64,000 bases of DNA from Mycobacterium sp. 1554424.7. Lineage in GTDB: Bacteria; Actinomycetota; Actinomycetes; Mycobacteriales; Mycobacteriaceae. The notes below the pieces were generated by a model. The model did no database searches. It was not told where the DNA came from and saw only the letters and a list, made by a program, of their open reading frames with translations. The position numbers were made by a program, and so were the translations under genes. How positions within the stretch are numbered: position 1 is the first letter of the stretch; every line of letters starts with the position of its first letter. The DNA is taken from the NCBI RefSeq assembly GCF_001665295.1, contig NZ_LZSE01000093.1, positions 48,728 to 112,727 of the forward strand. Reading direction: 5' to 3'. Shown here piece by piece: positions 35,155 to 43,756 of this stretch.

Positions 35155-36380
35155 AAGCGGGCCCCCTGATCGTCGGCGCATTCGGCGGTCACGCCGTACG
35201 GCTGGCGGGCGGGCTCGGCGAGCACCGTGCCGCCGGCCTCGCGCACGCGTGCGACGGCCGCGTCGATGTCCGACACCGTCCACATCGGCACCGTCGTCGG
35301 GCTGTCGCTGCCGCCGGCCGCGCCGGCCATCGGGTGGCTGCCCACCACCTGCCAGCCGTCGGGCACCCGGCCGGGCTCGAAGGTCCACCCCAGCACCCGG
35401 CCGTAGAAGTCGCGGAAGCCGGCGGAATCCGGCACCTCGTAGGTGACGTAGGACAGCTCGCCGGGCCCGGATCCGTTGAGCTCCGGGCGCTTACGCCCGG
35501 CCGCCGGTTCGAACACCGCGAAGGCCGCGCCGTGCGGATCGGTGGCGTCGAGCACGGTGCCGTAGTCGGTCCGGCGGGTCTCGCCCGCGGCACCGCCCGC
35601 CGCGGTGATCGCCGCGCGGGCCGCGCGCACGTCGTCGACGGCGTAGCAGCAGAACAGGGTGGGCGTCCCCGGCTGCGCCGAAATGCCGGTCGGCAGATCG
35701 GTATTGGTGACCCGCCGCGATGCGGGGTCGTAGGTCCAGCCCAGGACGTGGCCGTAGAAGGCGGCCGCGCGGTCGGCGTCGGGGCTGCGCACCGCGACGT
35801 ATCCGATGTCGCCGTGCCGGATGCCCGCCGCGGGCCCGGACAGCATCCAGCGGTGCCCGAACGGGTCGATGATGGTCGCGTTGCGGCTCCCGTAGCTTTC
35901 GTAGATTTCGCGCTGGACGTCGGCGCCGTGGTCCCGCGCCGCGCGCAGGGCGGCGTCGGTGTCGGCGACGTGCAGCATCAGGCTCACCGAAACCGCGCCG
36001 GGCGCAGGGGCTTTCAGCCCCAGCTCCGGATGCTCGTCGGCCAGGTACAGCACCCCGGCCCCGATCGCGATCTCCGCGTGCCCGATTCGCCCGTCGTCCA
36101 TCACGATCGGTTCGCCGACCACGGTCGCGCCGAACGCGTCCGCGTACCAGGCGATCGCGGCCCGCGCGTCCGCGACGCTCAGGTAGGGCAGCGCCGCCGG
36201 GCGCGGGACGGTAACGGGCTCGGTCAGCTCGGAAATGGCGGTGGCGGTGCCACTCATGACAACTCCTTCCGGTAGGGACAGTGCGGATTCCAACCGCCGG
36301 CGCAGACGCGCGGCGAAGTTCGGATCTGGTTGCACCGGAAGGTCATCGGCGCGCAGCACGTCCAGTGGGTCCGAGGTCAT
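35136..36380 (-). CDS. Multi-domain VOC (glyoxalase/bleomycin-resistance) protein
   Basis: A 414-residue protein with three tandem vicinal-oxygen-chelate-like units: LPYLSVADARAAIAWYADAF (about residues 65-185), IGYVAVRSPDADRAAAFYGHVLGW (about 190-300) and LSYVTYEVPDSAGFRDFYGR (about 308-414). The first 41 residues (MTSDPLDVLRADDLPVQP and onward) are a separate extension often found on VOC proteins that follow sigma factors. Two starts each have a good ribosome binding site: ATG 36380 (AAGGAGG upstream, overlapping the sigma gene stop as ATGA) and ATG 36257 (AAGGAG upstream), which would drop the extension. Metal ligands and substrate are not assigned. Confidence 0.85.
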   Translation of the reverse strand: MTSDPLDVLRADDLPVQPDPNFAARLRRRLESALSLPEGVVMSGTATAISELTEPVTVPRPAALPYLSVADARAAIAWYADAFGATVVGEPIVMDDGRIGHAEIAIGAGVLYLADEHPELGLKAPAPGAVSVSLMLHVADTDAALRAARDHGADVQREIYESYGSRNATIIDPFGHRWMLSGPAAGIRHGDIGYVAVRSPDADRAAAFYGHVLGWTYDPASRRVTNTDLPTGISAQPGTPTLFCCYAVDDVRAARAAITAAGGAAGETRRTDYGTVLDATDPHGAAFAVFEPAAGRKRPELNGSGPGELSYVTYEVPDSAGFRDFYGRVLGWTFEPGRVPDGWQVVGSHPMAGAAGGSDSPTTVPMWTVSDIDAAVARVREAGGTVLAEPARQPYGVTAECADDQGARFYLGEF

Positions 36381-36898
36381 GACGTGCCTCCTTCCGGATA
36401 CTCTTGCCTGAAGGCCCGGCGGGCCCGGACCAAAAGCGCCTCGGTGGCGTGCACGGTGCGTCCGATCAGCTCGGCGCACTCGCCGACCGAGCAGTCGTCC
36501 ATGTAGCGCAGCACCAACACGGCGCGGTGCGGCTCGGCCAGCCGGGCCAGCACCGCCTCGGCCACCATGCGATCCAGCTCGGCGTCCCAGTCGTCGGCCG
36601 CGTCCACCGGCTCCGGCGGATCGGCGACCGGCACGGTCAGCCGGTGCTGACCGCGCCGATAGTGGTCGGCCAGCTTGTGGCGCGCCACGCCGAGCAGCCA
36701 TGGCATCGACACCGGCGGCGGATCGCTTTTCCGCGCCGCGTCCATGGCCGCGAGGAAGGTCTCCGACGTCAGGTCCTCCGCCGTCGCGCGATCCCCGCAG
36801 CGGCGGACGAAGTACCCGTACACCGCGGGCAACGCCTCGTCGTACAGCGCGAGCAGCGCGCGTCGAGCGTCGGATTGGTGGTCCGCTTCGGCGCTCAC
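36377..36898 (-). CDS. ECF-type RNA polymerase sigma factor
   Basis: A 173-residue group 4 sigma factor. Region 2 is visible (ALLALYDEALPAVYGYFVRR; AEDLTSETFLAAMDAARK), as is region 4 with its helix-turn-helix (LAEPHRAVLVLRYMDDCSV; ELIGRTVHATEALLVRAR). It starts at GTG 36898. The stop overlaps the VOC start by four bases, so the VOC protein is its obligate operon partner in place of an obvious anti-sigma factor. Fifty-two bases upstream on the same strand ends the DUF2332 gene, which itself overlaps mftR, so the sigma factor may be co-transcribed with the mycofactocin regulator. Confidence 0.9.
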   Translation of the reverse strand: MSAEADHQSDARRALLALYDEALPAVYGYFVRRCGDRATAEDLTSETFLAAMDAARKSDPPPVSMPWLLGVARHKLADHYRRGQHRLTVPVADPPEPVDAADDWDAELDRMVAEAVLARLAEPHRAVLVLRYMDDCSVGECAELIGRTVHATEALLVRARRAFRQEYPEGGTS

Positions 36899-36950
36899 AC
36901 CTCTATCGTCGCCGCGGGGGGCCGAACTCCGACGGCAAGAAGGCAGAAAT

Positions 36951-38003
36951 CTACTGCCAATTCACCGGCGGCCCGTGCGGATGGCATTCGGCGAGGACCT
37001 TGAGCTCGCCACCCGGCCAGCTGCGGGCCCGCACCAAGAACCGGATCGGTGAGCCGGGCCCGTCGCGGGCCGGCTCCAGCGTCAGGTGCGCGAACGGTGA
37101 CCGGGCGTCGGCCCGCCCGCCGAGCGCCTCGATCCCGGCGCGGACCGCGGCGCGTTCGTCGTCGGACAGGTACTGCCAGGTGATCGAGTGCCACAGCACG
37201 GTCAGCGCGCCGGGGGCGAGCGTCAGGCCGGTCACCGCCTCGGCCGCTGTCCGGCGCTCGAGGGTGGCCGGGACGTTCCGGGCGACGGCGATGGCGCCGC
37301 GCAGCCGGCGCAACCGGTCGTCCTGGTCGGGCCAGACGTAGCTCAACGCGGTCACTTCCCCGTCGGCGCCGGTGACGTCGACGGGGGCGATGTCGTAGCC
37401 GTTCCGCTCGACGATGCGGACGCCGCCGTCGGGCGGCAGGGCGCCTCGCCACGCGTCGTCGATGGTCACCGGCGCGTCGGCCGGCCCCCACTGGCCGCCG
37501 TCATAGCGGTACCGGTAATGGTCGGCGCGCATGTTCAGCCCCGCGCTCGATCCGATCTCGAAAAGCCTTATCGGCAAGTCGATTCCGCGATTGAGCAGCA
37601 GAAGCCCACCGATCAGCGCGGCGGATCGGCCCACCTCGTTGGTCTGCGGCGCCTGCGCCAGCGCGGCGCGCAGCGGGTCGGCATGCCGGGCCGCGGTGCG
37701 CAGGATTTCCGGCCAGGCGGTCGCCGCGTCCCAGGCACCGCCGGTGCTGGGATACCACCGGCGCAAGTGCGCCGCCCGGCCGTCGAGCACCAACCGGTGC
37801 AACCCGCCGAGCAGCCGAAGCGGCACCGCGTGGCGCGACGGCGCGTCCTCGTGGCCGGACAGGATGGTCGCGAAGACGCCGCCCGCCTCGACGTCGCCGG
37901 CCACCAGCTCGAAGAGTTCGCCGTACATCGGGGAGCCGGAGCCCGCGCAGAACCGGCCCTGCGAGCGCAGCATGTGCAGCAGGTGCTCGGTGCCCGTGCT
38001 CAA
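36951..38003 (-). CDS. DUF2332 protein (Rv0690c homologue)
   Basis: A 350-residue DUF2332 protein. Typical segments are [54 protein letters not shown] and [15 protein letters not shown]. The GSSAGLN segment resembles a glycine-rich methyltransferase-like motif; no activity is proven for the family. It starts at ATG 38003, overlapping the mftR stop by four bases (ATGA), so the pair is translationally coupled. That linkage is also found in M. tuberculosis and suggests a role connected with mycofactocin (inference). Confidence 0.88.
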   Translation of the reverse strand: MSTGTEHLLHMLRSQGRFCAGSGSPMYGELFELVAGDVEAGGVFATILSGHEDAPSRHAVPLRLLGGLHRLVLDGRAAHLRRWYPSTGGAWDAATAWPEILRTAARHADPLRAALAQAPQTNEVGRSAALIGGLLLLNRGIDLPIRLFEIGSSAGLNMRADHYRYRYDGGQWGPADAPVTIDDAWRGALPPDGGVRIVERNGYDIAPVDVTGADGEVTALSYVWPDQDDRLRRLRGAIAVARNVPATLERRTAAEAVTGLTLAPGALTVLWHSITWQYLSDDERAAVRAGIEALGGRADARSPFAHLTLEPARDGPGSPIRFLVRARSWPGGELKVLAECHPHGPPVNWQ

Positions 38004-38593
38004 CGGTCCAGCCTTTCCAGCCCGGCCCCGACGACGTCGAACGCGTCGCCGAGCGCGGACGGCAGCGGGACGGATTCGTTCCAGAGCCAGTGCTCGTAGG
38101 CGCTCAGCGCCACCCCGAGCATCGTCCAGGCCACGGTCTGCGGCAGCGGATCGGTCGTCTTGACGCCCAACCTCTGGGCCACGAAGCCCGCCATCACCTC
38201 GCGCCAGCCGGCGTACATCGTCATCGAATAGGCTTGGAGCTCAGCGGTTTCCAGGATGACGCGCATGCGCTGGCGGTGGCGGACCGTCTCGCATTCGTCG
38301 AAGGTGTTGAACGCCAGCAGCGCCCCGCGCAGCGCCTCGTTCAGCGGCACCCGCGGGTCGACGTTGTCGAGCAGCTCCCGCAGGTGCGCGAGGTGGGCGT
38401 CGAAATCGCCCCAGAGGATGGCGTTCTTGGAGGCGTAATAGCGAAACAGCGTGCGGCGGGCGATGCCGGCGGCCTGCGCCACATCGTCGACGCTCACGTC
38501 GGCGAACCCCCGGGCGGCGAACAGCTCGAGGGCGACGTCGGCGATCTGCCCCGGTGTCGTCGAGCGGCGTCGGCCCACCCGCGGCTGCGGCAT
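38000..38593 (-). CDS. mftR: Mycofactocin TetR-family regulator MftR
   Basis: A 197-residue TetR regulator, divergent from mftA. The DNA-binding domain is [19 protein letters not shown] then [21 protein letters not shown] helical C-terminal domain follows. The start [11 protein letters not shown] at 38593 matches the family; the longer open frame would run into the mftA leader. The M. smegmatis homologue represses mycofactocin genes and is relieved by long-chain acyl-CoA. Here the gene also heads a leftward run with DUF2332, an ECF sigma factor and a VOC protein. Confidence 0.92.
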   Translation of the reverse strand: MPQPRVGRRRSTTPGQIADVALELFAARGFADVSVDDVAQAAGIARRTLFRYYASKNAILWGDFDAHLAHLRELLDNVDPRVPLNEALRGALLAFNTFDECETVRHRQRMRVILETAELQAYSMTMYAGWREVMAGFVAQRLGVKTTDPLPQTVAWTMLGVALSAYEHWLWNESVPLPSALGDAFDVVGAGLERLDR

Positions 38594-38683
38594 CGTCGGA
38601 CCCGCCCTTCCATTGCGGCACTCGATGCCATATTGTGTCCAGAACGATCCACCCTTGTCGAGTCCCAACCGGAGGAAAGTTCC
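38594..38683 (+). promoter_or_regulatory. mftR-mftA divergent control region
   Basis: The 90-base gap contains TATTGT (38631-38636), the same -10 hexamer as at rpoB and rpsL, about 50 bases before mftA. The -35 at 17-base spacing (TTCCAT, 38608-38613) is weak, which fits an activated or repressed promoter. A small inverted repeat, GGCA-CTCGA-TGCC (38617-38629), lies in the spacer and could be part of an MftR site. Confidence 0.4.
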
Positions 38684-38773
38684 ATGGAGCACGAAAACGA
38701 GACCGAGGCCGAGCTCGTCACCGAGACCCTCGTGGAAGAGGTGTCCATCGACGGGATGTGCGGGGTCTACTGA
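38684..38773 (+). CDS. mftA: Mycofactocin precursor peptide MftA
   Basis: A 29-residue precursor peptide with the diagnostic C-terminal core IDGMCGVY. The last two residues, Val28 and Tyr29, are the atoms that become mycofactocin: MftC decarboxylates the Tyr and links it to the Val. The leader part is acidic ([16 protein letters not shown]), suited to binding by MftB. A strong GGAGGA (38671-38676) precedes the ATG. The stop overlaps or abuts mftB, depending on the mftB start. It is too short for ordinary gene calling but unmistakable. Confidence 0.97.
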   Translation: MEHENETEAELVTETLVEEVSIDGMCGVY

Positions 38774-38778
38774 TCCGC

Positions 38779-39051
38779 GTGTTCGACCCCGATCGCGGCT
38801 GGCGGCTGCATCCGCAGGTGGCGGTGCGGCCGGAGCCGTTCGGCGCGCTGCTCTACCACTTCGGCACCCGCAAGCTGTCGTTTCTGAAGAACCGCACCAT
38901 CCTCACCGTGGTGCGGTCGCTGGCCGACCATCCCGATGTCCGGTCGGCCTGCCGCGCCGCGGGCGTCGACGACCCGGGGCAGGGGCCCTACCTGCACGCG
39001 CTGGGCGTGTTGGCCGAATCGAAGATGTTGGTACCCCAGGAGGTTTCGTGA
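38779..39051 (+). CDS. mftB: Mycofactocin biosynthesis chaperone MftB
   Basis: A peptide-recognition protein of 90 residues (RRE type) that presents MftA to MftC. The conserved stretches [20 protein letters not shown] and [14 protein letters not shown] are complete. The start is uncertain. GTG 38779 gives VFDPDRGW, closest to the family; GTG 38758 would overlap mftA by 16 bases; CTG 38770 overlaps the mftA stop as CTGA with GGGG four bases upstream. The stop overlaps the mftC GTG by four bases. Confidence 0.93.
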   Translation: MFDPDRGWRLHPQVAVRPEPFGALLYHFGTRKLSFLKNRTILTVVRSLADHPDVRSACRAAGVDDPGQGPYLHALGVLAESKMLVPQEVS

Positions 39052-40217
39052 CAGCCACCGTGCCGCGGCTCATCGAGCAGTTCGAGCGCGGGCTGGACGC
39101 CCCGATCTGCCTGACGTGGGAGCTGACGTACGCGTGCAACCTGGCCTGCGTGCACTGCCTCTCGTCGTCGGGCAAACGCGATCCGCGCGAGCTGTCCACC
39201 CGCCAGTGCATGGACATCATCGACGAGCTGGAACGCATGCAGGTGTTCTACGTCAACATCGGGGGCGGCGAACCCACGGTCCGGCCCGACTTTTGGGAGC
39301 TGGTCGACTACGCGACCGCGCACCACGTCGGGGTGAAGTTCTCGACCAACGGCGTCCGGATCACCCCGGAGGTCGCGGCCCGCTTGGCGGCCAGTGACTA
39401 CGTCGACGTTCAGATCTCGCTCGACGGCGCCACCGCGGAGGTCAACGACGCCGTGCGCGGCGCCGGCTCGTTCGCGATGGCGGTGCGCGCGCTGGAGAAC
39501 CTGGCGGCGGCGGGATTCCGCGATGCCAAGATCTCCGTCGTCGTGACCCGGCACAATGTCGACCAGCTCGACGAATTCGCCGCGCTGGCAAGCCGTTACG
39601 GCGCCACGCTGCGAATCACCCGGCTGCGGCCGTCGGGTCGGGGCGCGGACGTGTGGGAAGACCTGCACCCCACCGCCGCCCAGCAGGTCCAGCTCTACGA
39701 CTGGCTGGTCGCCAAGGGGGAGCGGGTGCTCACCGGCGACTCCTTCTTCCACCTGGCCCCGCTCGGTGAGTCCGGCGCGCTGGCCGGCCTGAACATGTGC
39801 GGCGCCGGCCGGGTCGTGTGCCTGATCGACCCCGTGGGCGACGTCTACGCCTGCCCGTTCGCCATCCACGACCGCTTCCTGGCCGGAAATGTCCTGTCGG
39901 ACAGGGGATTTGACAACGTCTGGAAGAACGCGCCGTTGTTCCGCGAGCTCCGCGAACCGCAGTCGGCCGGGGCGTGCGGCAGCTGCGGGCACTACGACAG
40001 CTGCCGGGGCGGATGCATGGCGGCCAAGTTCTTCACCGGCCTGCCGATGGACGGGCCGGACCCGGAATGCGTGCAGGGCCACAGCGAGCAGGCCCTGGCT
40101 CGCGACCGCTCGACGCCGCGTCCGCGCGCCGACCATTCCCGCACGACGAGCAAACCGGTGCCGCTGACGCTGTCGATGCGGCCGCCGGCGCGGCTCTGTA
40201 ACGAGAGCCCCGTATAA
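39048..40217 (+). CDS. mftC: Mycofactocin radical SAM maturase MftC
   Basis: A 389-residue radical SAM enzyme. The [4Fe-4S] motif CX3CX2C is Cys30, Cys34 and Cys37 (YACNLACVHC), followed by NIGGGEPTVRPDF. The C-terminal SPASM region provides ligands for auxiliary clusters (MCGAGRVVC, then CGSCGHYDSCRGGCM). It oxidatively decarboxylates the C-terminal Tyr of MftA and then forms the Val-Tyr carbon bond. It starts at GTG 39048 with CAGGAGG five bases upstream, overlapping the mftB stop. The final 30 or so residues are a basic, Pro-rich tail. Confidence 0.97.
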   Translation: MTATVPRLIEQFERGLDAPICLTWELTYACNLACVHCLSSSGKRDPRELSTRQCMDIIDELERMQVFYVNIGGGEPTVRPDFWELVDYATAHHVGVKFSTNGVRITPEVAARLAASDYVDVQISLDGATAEVNDAVRGAGSFAMAVRALENLAAAGFRDAKISVVVTRHNVDQLDEFAALASRYGATLRITRLRPSGRGADVWEDLHPTAAQQVQLYDWLVAKGERVLTGDSFFHLAPLGESGALAGLNMCGAGRVVCLIDPVGDVYACPFAIHDRFLAGNVLSDRGFDNVWKNAPLFRELREPQSAGACGSCGHYDSCRGGCMAAKFFTGLPMDGPDPECVQGHSEQALARDRSTPRPRADHSRTTSKPVPLTLSMRPPARLCNESPV

Positions 40218-40219
40218 CC

Positions 40220-41401
40220 GTGGCCGACCAATGGTTCGAAACGGTCGCCATCGCGCAGCAGCGCGCGAAGCGCCGGCTGCCGAAATCCGTTTATTCGGCG
40301 CTGCTCGCGGGCAGCGAAAAGGGCATCACCGTCGCTGGCAACGTCGAAGCGTTTGGCGAACTCGGATTCGCGCCGCACGTCGTCGGGGCGCTGGAAAAGC
40401 GCGACTTATCGACTACCGTTATGGGACAGGATATTTCGCTGCCGGTGGTCATTTCGCCGACCGGTGTCCAGGCGGTCGATCCGGACGGCGAGGTGGCCGT
40501 GGCGCGGGCCGCGGCGGCGCGGGGGACGGCGATGGGACTGTCCTCTTTCGCCAGCAAGCCGATCGAAGAGGTCATCGCCGCCAATCCCAAACTGTTCTTC
40601 CAGGTGTACTGGCTCGGTGGGCGAGACGCCATCGCCGAGCGTGTGGAACGGGCGCGCCAGGCCGGTGCGGTCGGCTTGATCGTCACCACCGACTGGTCGT
40701 TCTCGCACGGGCGCGACTGGGGCAGCCCCAAGATCCCCGAAGCGATGAACCTGCGGACCATCCTGCGGCAGTCTCCCGAGGCGGTCTTCAAGCCGCGCTG
40801 GTTGTGGAAGTACGGCAAGACGCTGCGCCCGCCGGACCTCCGGGTGCCGAATCAGGCGCGCCGGGGCGAGCCGGGTCCCCCCTTCTTCGCCGCCTACGGG
40901 GAGTGGATGGGCACTCCGCCGCCGACCTGGGAAGACATCGCCTGGCTGCGCGAGTTGTGGGGCGGACCGTTCATGCTCAAGGGCGTGATGCGCGTCGACG
41001 ACGCCAAAAGGGCTGTGGATGCCGGGGTTTCGGCGATCTCGGTGTCGAACCACGGCGGCAACAACCTGGACGGCACGCCGGCGTCGATCCGCGCGCTGCC
41101 CGCGGTGGCCGCGGCGGTCGGCGACCAGGTCGAGGTGCTGCTCGACGGCGGCGTCCGGCGTGGCAGCGACGTCGTCAAGGCGGTGGCCCTCGGGGCGCGC
41201 GCGGTGATGATCGGCCGCGCGTATCTGTGGGGCCTCGCGGCCAACGGCCAGGCCGGCGTGGAGAACGTTCTGGACATCTTGCGCGGGGGCATCGACTCGG
41301 CGCTGATGGGTCTCGGGCGCTCCTCGGTCCACGACCTGACCCCGGACGACATCCTGGTGCCGGCGGGCTTCGTCCGGGCGCTCGGGGCGCCGTCCGCTTA
41401 A
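40220..41401 (+). CDS. mftD: Mycofactocin FMN oxidase MftD (LldD1-type)
   Basis: A 393-residue flavoprotein of the alpha-hydroxyacid oxidase family (Rv0694). FMN-binding signatures are SPTGVQAVDPDGEVAVARAA, the active-site SVSNHGGNNLDGTPASI and the phosphate-binding LLDGGVRRGSDVVKAVALGA. In this pathway it oxidatively deaminates the MftE product AHDP to pre-mycofactocin. Annotation as L-lactate dehydrogenase reflects ancestry, not function. It starts at GTG 40220, two bases after the mftC stop. A 207-base gap with its own promoter-like element follows. Confidence 0.94.
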   Translation: MADQWFETVAIAQQRAKRRLPKSVYSALLAGSEKGITVAGNVEAFGELGFAPHVVGALEKRDLSTTVMGQDISLPVVISPTGVQAVDPDGEVAVARAAAARGTAMGLSSFASKPIEEVIAANPKLFFQVYWLGGRDAIAERVERARQAGAVGLIVTTDWSFSHGRDWGSPKIPEAMNLRTILRQSPEAVFKPRWLWKYGKTLRPPDLRVPNQARRGEPGPPFFAAYGEWMGTPPPTWEDIAWLRELWGGPFMLKGVMRVDDAKRAVDAGVSAISVSNHGGNNLDGTPASIRALPAVAAAVGDQVEVLLDGGVRRGSDVVKAVALGARAVMIGRAYLWGLAANGQAGVENVLDILRGGIDSALMGLGRSSVHDLTPDDILVPAGFVRALGAPSA

Positions 41402-41551
41402 ATGCTGGCACATTGGGCATTTTTCCCGGGATTCGACATGCGCCGTTTTCACCAAGCGCCCCGAAATGCGCCTCTAGCCTCAAATCTGCGGCGGCGAAAA
41501 TTGTGGTGCTCGCGAGGCAACCGTGACAAACGAGCCGTCAAATTCGTCCGC

Positions 41552-41580
41552 TTGGTGAACAGCCCAGAAAAAAATAATTT
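41552..41580 (+). promoter_or_regulatory. Internal promoter upstream of mftE
   Basis: TTGGTG (41552-41557) and TAATTT (41575-41580) at 17-base spacing lie in a locally AT-rich patch within the 207-base mftD-mftE gap (41402-41608). Nothing else is recognisable in the gap. It suggests that mftEFG can be transcribed independently of mftABCD. Confidence 0.5.
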
Positions 41581-41608
41581 TGTAGGGTCAACAATTGGTG
41601 CACGCCAG

Positions 41609-42340
41609 GTGAATTCGTCCTACCATCAGCCAGTGCCCGTACTCGGCGAATTAGCAACGATGGCGTCGAGCCAGCTATTCGGCACCTCGTCGTCATTAAT
41701 GGTCCCCGTGGGGTCGACCGAACAACACGGTCCGCACCTTCCGTTGGACACCGACACCCGCATTGCCACCGCGGTCGCCCGCGGGGCCAGGACCCGCCTG
41801 GAGCAGGACTGGTTGGTCGCGCCGGCCGTCGCCTACGGCGCCAGCGGCGAGCACCAAGACTTCGCCGGAACGATCTCGATCGGCACCGAGGCCCTGACCG
41901 CACTGCTGGTGGAGTACGGCAGGTCAGCGGCCTGCTGGGCCCCGCGCCTGGTGTTCGTCAACGGCCACGGCGGCAATGTCGGCGCGCTGCGCGGCGCGGT
42001 GAGCAGGCTGCGGGCCGAGGGCCGGGACGCCGGCTGGTGCCCGTGCGTCGCCGCCGGCGGCGACGCCCACGCCGGCCATACCGAAACCTCGGTGTTGCTC
42101 CATATCTCGCCGGGCGACGTGCAGACCGACCGCTGGCTGGCCGGCAACCGGGCGCCGTTGGGAGACTTGCTGCCCTCGATGCGTCGCGGTGGAGTCGCGG
42201 CGGTGAGCCGCGTCGGGGTGTTGGGGGACCCGACCACCGCGACGGCCGCCGAGGGCAAGCGGATCTTCTCCGAGATGGTCGACGAGTGTGTCCGTCGAGT
42301 CGCCCGGTGGTCGCCCGGGCCCGACGGGATGCTGACATGA
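41609..42340 (+). CDS. mftE: Mycofactocin peptidase MftE (creatininase family)
   Basis: A 243-residue metallopeptidase of the creatininase family. Metal-binding segments are [49 protein letters not shown] and [15 protein letters not shown]. It releases the cross-linked Val-Tyr product (AHDP) from the modified MftA peptide. The start is GTG 41609 (VNSSYH), matching the M. tuberculosis protein; the frame is open for 69 codons upstream but that stretch looks non-coding and holds the promoter. The stop overlaps mftF as ATGA. Confidence 0.95.
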   Translation: MNSSYHQPVPVLGELATMASSQLFGTSSSLMVPVGSTEQHGPHLPLDTDTRIATAVARGARTRLEQDWLVAPAVAYGASGEHQDFAGTISIGTEALTALLVEYGRSAACWAPRLVFVNGHGGNVGALRGAVSRLRAEGRDAGWCPCVAAGGDAHAGHTETSVLLHISPGDVQTDRWLAGNRAPLGDLLPSMRRGGVAAVSRVGVLGDPTTATAAEGKRIFSEMVDECVRRVARWSPGPDGMLT

Positions 42341-43749
42341 CGGCGACCCGGTTACCGGACGGGTTCGCCGTCCAGGTCGATCGCCGCGTGCGGGTACTCG
42401 GCGATGGCTCGGCCCTGCTCGGCGGCTCACCCACGCGCCTGCTTAAGCTGGCTCCCGCCGCCCAGAGCATGCTGTCCGACGGGCGGCTGAAGGTCCGCGA
42501 CGACGTCAGCGCCCAGCTCGCCCGCACCCTCCTGGACGCCACCGTGGCGCACCCGCGGCCGGCGGGCGGCCCGTCGCACCGCGACGTGACCGTGGTAATC
42601 CCGGTGCGCGACAACGTTTCTGGCGTGCGGCGCCTGGTCAGCTCGCTGCGTGGGCTGCGCGTCATCGTGGTCGACGACGGTTCGTCCCCCCCGATCACGC
42701 CGGAGGACTTCATCGGCGCGCACTGCGACGTCGAGGTGCTGCGCCACTCCCACAGCAAGGGCCCGGCGGCGGCGCGCAACACCGGGCTGGCCGCCTGCGC
42801 GACCGACTTCGTAGCGTTTCTGGACTCCGACGTCACGCCGCGCCGCGGCTGGCTGGAGGCCCTGCTCGGTCACTTCTGCGATCCGACCGTCGCCCTGGTC
42901 GCGCCGCGCATCGTCGGCCTGTCGCACAGCGAGAACGTGGTGGCGCGCTACGAGGCGGTGCACTCGTCGCTGGACCTGGGGGAGCGCGAAGCCCCGGTGC
43001 TGCCCCACAGCACGGTGTCCTACGTTCCCAGCGCGGCGATCATCTGCCGCCGCTCGGCCATCGGCGGCGTCGGCGGCTTTGACGAGACGATGCAGTCCGG
43101 CGAGGACGTCGACCTGTGCTGGAGGCTCATCGAAGCGGGCGCCCGCCTGCGTTACGAGCCGATCGCGCAGGTGGCCCACGATCACCGCACCGAGCTTCGG
43201 GATTGGCTCGCGCGCAAGGCCTTTTACGGCGGTTCGGCGGCCCCGCTGTCCGTTCGCCACCCGGACAAGACGGCCCCGGTGGTGATCTCCGGCTGGGCGC
43301 TGATGGCCTGGATTCTCGTCGCGTTGGGGACGAGCCTCAGCCAGCTCGCCTCGATCGTCGTCGCCCTGCTGACGGGTCGGCGGATCGCCAAGGCGATGCG
43401 CGGCGCCGAGACCTCGCTGGTGGACGTCCTCACGATCGCGACCCGCGGCCTGTGGTCGGCGGCGCTGCAGCTGGCGTCGGCCCTGTGCCGGCACTACTGG
43501 CCGCTGGCGTTGGTGGCGGCCATCCTGTCGCGCCACTGCAGACGGGTCGTGCTGGTGGCCGCCGTCATGGACGGCGTGGTGGACTGGCTGCGCCGCCGGG
43601 ACGCCACCGGAGACGACGCCGAACCGATCGGGCTGCTGACCTACATGTTGCTCAAGCGGGTCGACGACTTGGCCTACGGCCTCGGGCTGTGGTGGGGCGT
43701 GGCCCGCGAACGCAACGTGCGCGCGCTCAAGCCGCAGATTCGCACCTAA
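42337..43749 (+). CDS. mftF: Mycofactocin glycosyltransferase MftF
   Basis: A 470-residue membrane-associated GT2 glycosyltransferase. After an N-terminal domain of about 85 residues comes the GT-A fold: [49 protein letters not shown] with the metal-binding DSD, and [18 protein letters not shown]. Hydrophobic segments follow (about residues 315-345 and 380-410). It attaches the beta-1,4-linked glucose chain to pre-mycofactocin. It overlaps mftE by four bases and precedes mftG by seven. Confidence 0.95.
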   Translation: MTATRLPDGFAVQVDRRVRVLGDGSALLGGSPTRLLKLAPAAQSMLSDGRLKVRDDVSAQLARTLLDATVAHPRPAGGPSHRDVTVVIPVRDNVSGVRRLVSSLRGLRVIVVDDGSSPPITPEDFIGAHCDVEVLRHSHSKGPAAARNTGLAACATDFVAFLDSDVTPRRGWLEALLGHFCDPTVALVAPRIVGLSHSENVVARYEAVHSSLDLGEREAPVLPHSTVSYVPSAAIICRRSAIGGVGGFDETMQSGEDVDLCWRLIEAGARLRYEPIAQVAHDHRTELRDWLARKAFYGGSAAPLSVRHPDKTAPVVISGWALMAWILVALGTSLSQLASIVVALLTGRRIAKAMRGAETSLVDVLTIATRGLWSAALQLASALCRHYWPLALVAAILSRHCRRVVLVAAVMDGVVDWLRRRDATGDDAEPIGLLTYMLLKRVDDLAYGLGLWWGVARERNVRALKPQIRT

Positions 43750-43756
43750 CCGCAGC

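Noticed and set aside
40220-41401. Naming mftD as an L-lactate dehydrogenase
   Set aside because: It belongs to that flavoprotein family, but its place inside a complete mft cluster matches the pre-mycofactocin-forming oxidase MftD.
41402-41608. 69-codon N-terminal extension of MftE
   Set aside because: The family starts at the VNSSYH position; the upstream part has a different composition and holds a promoter-like element.
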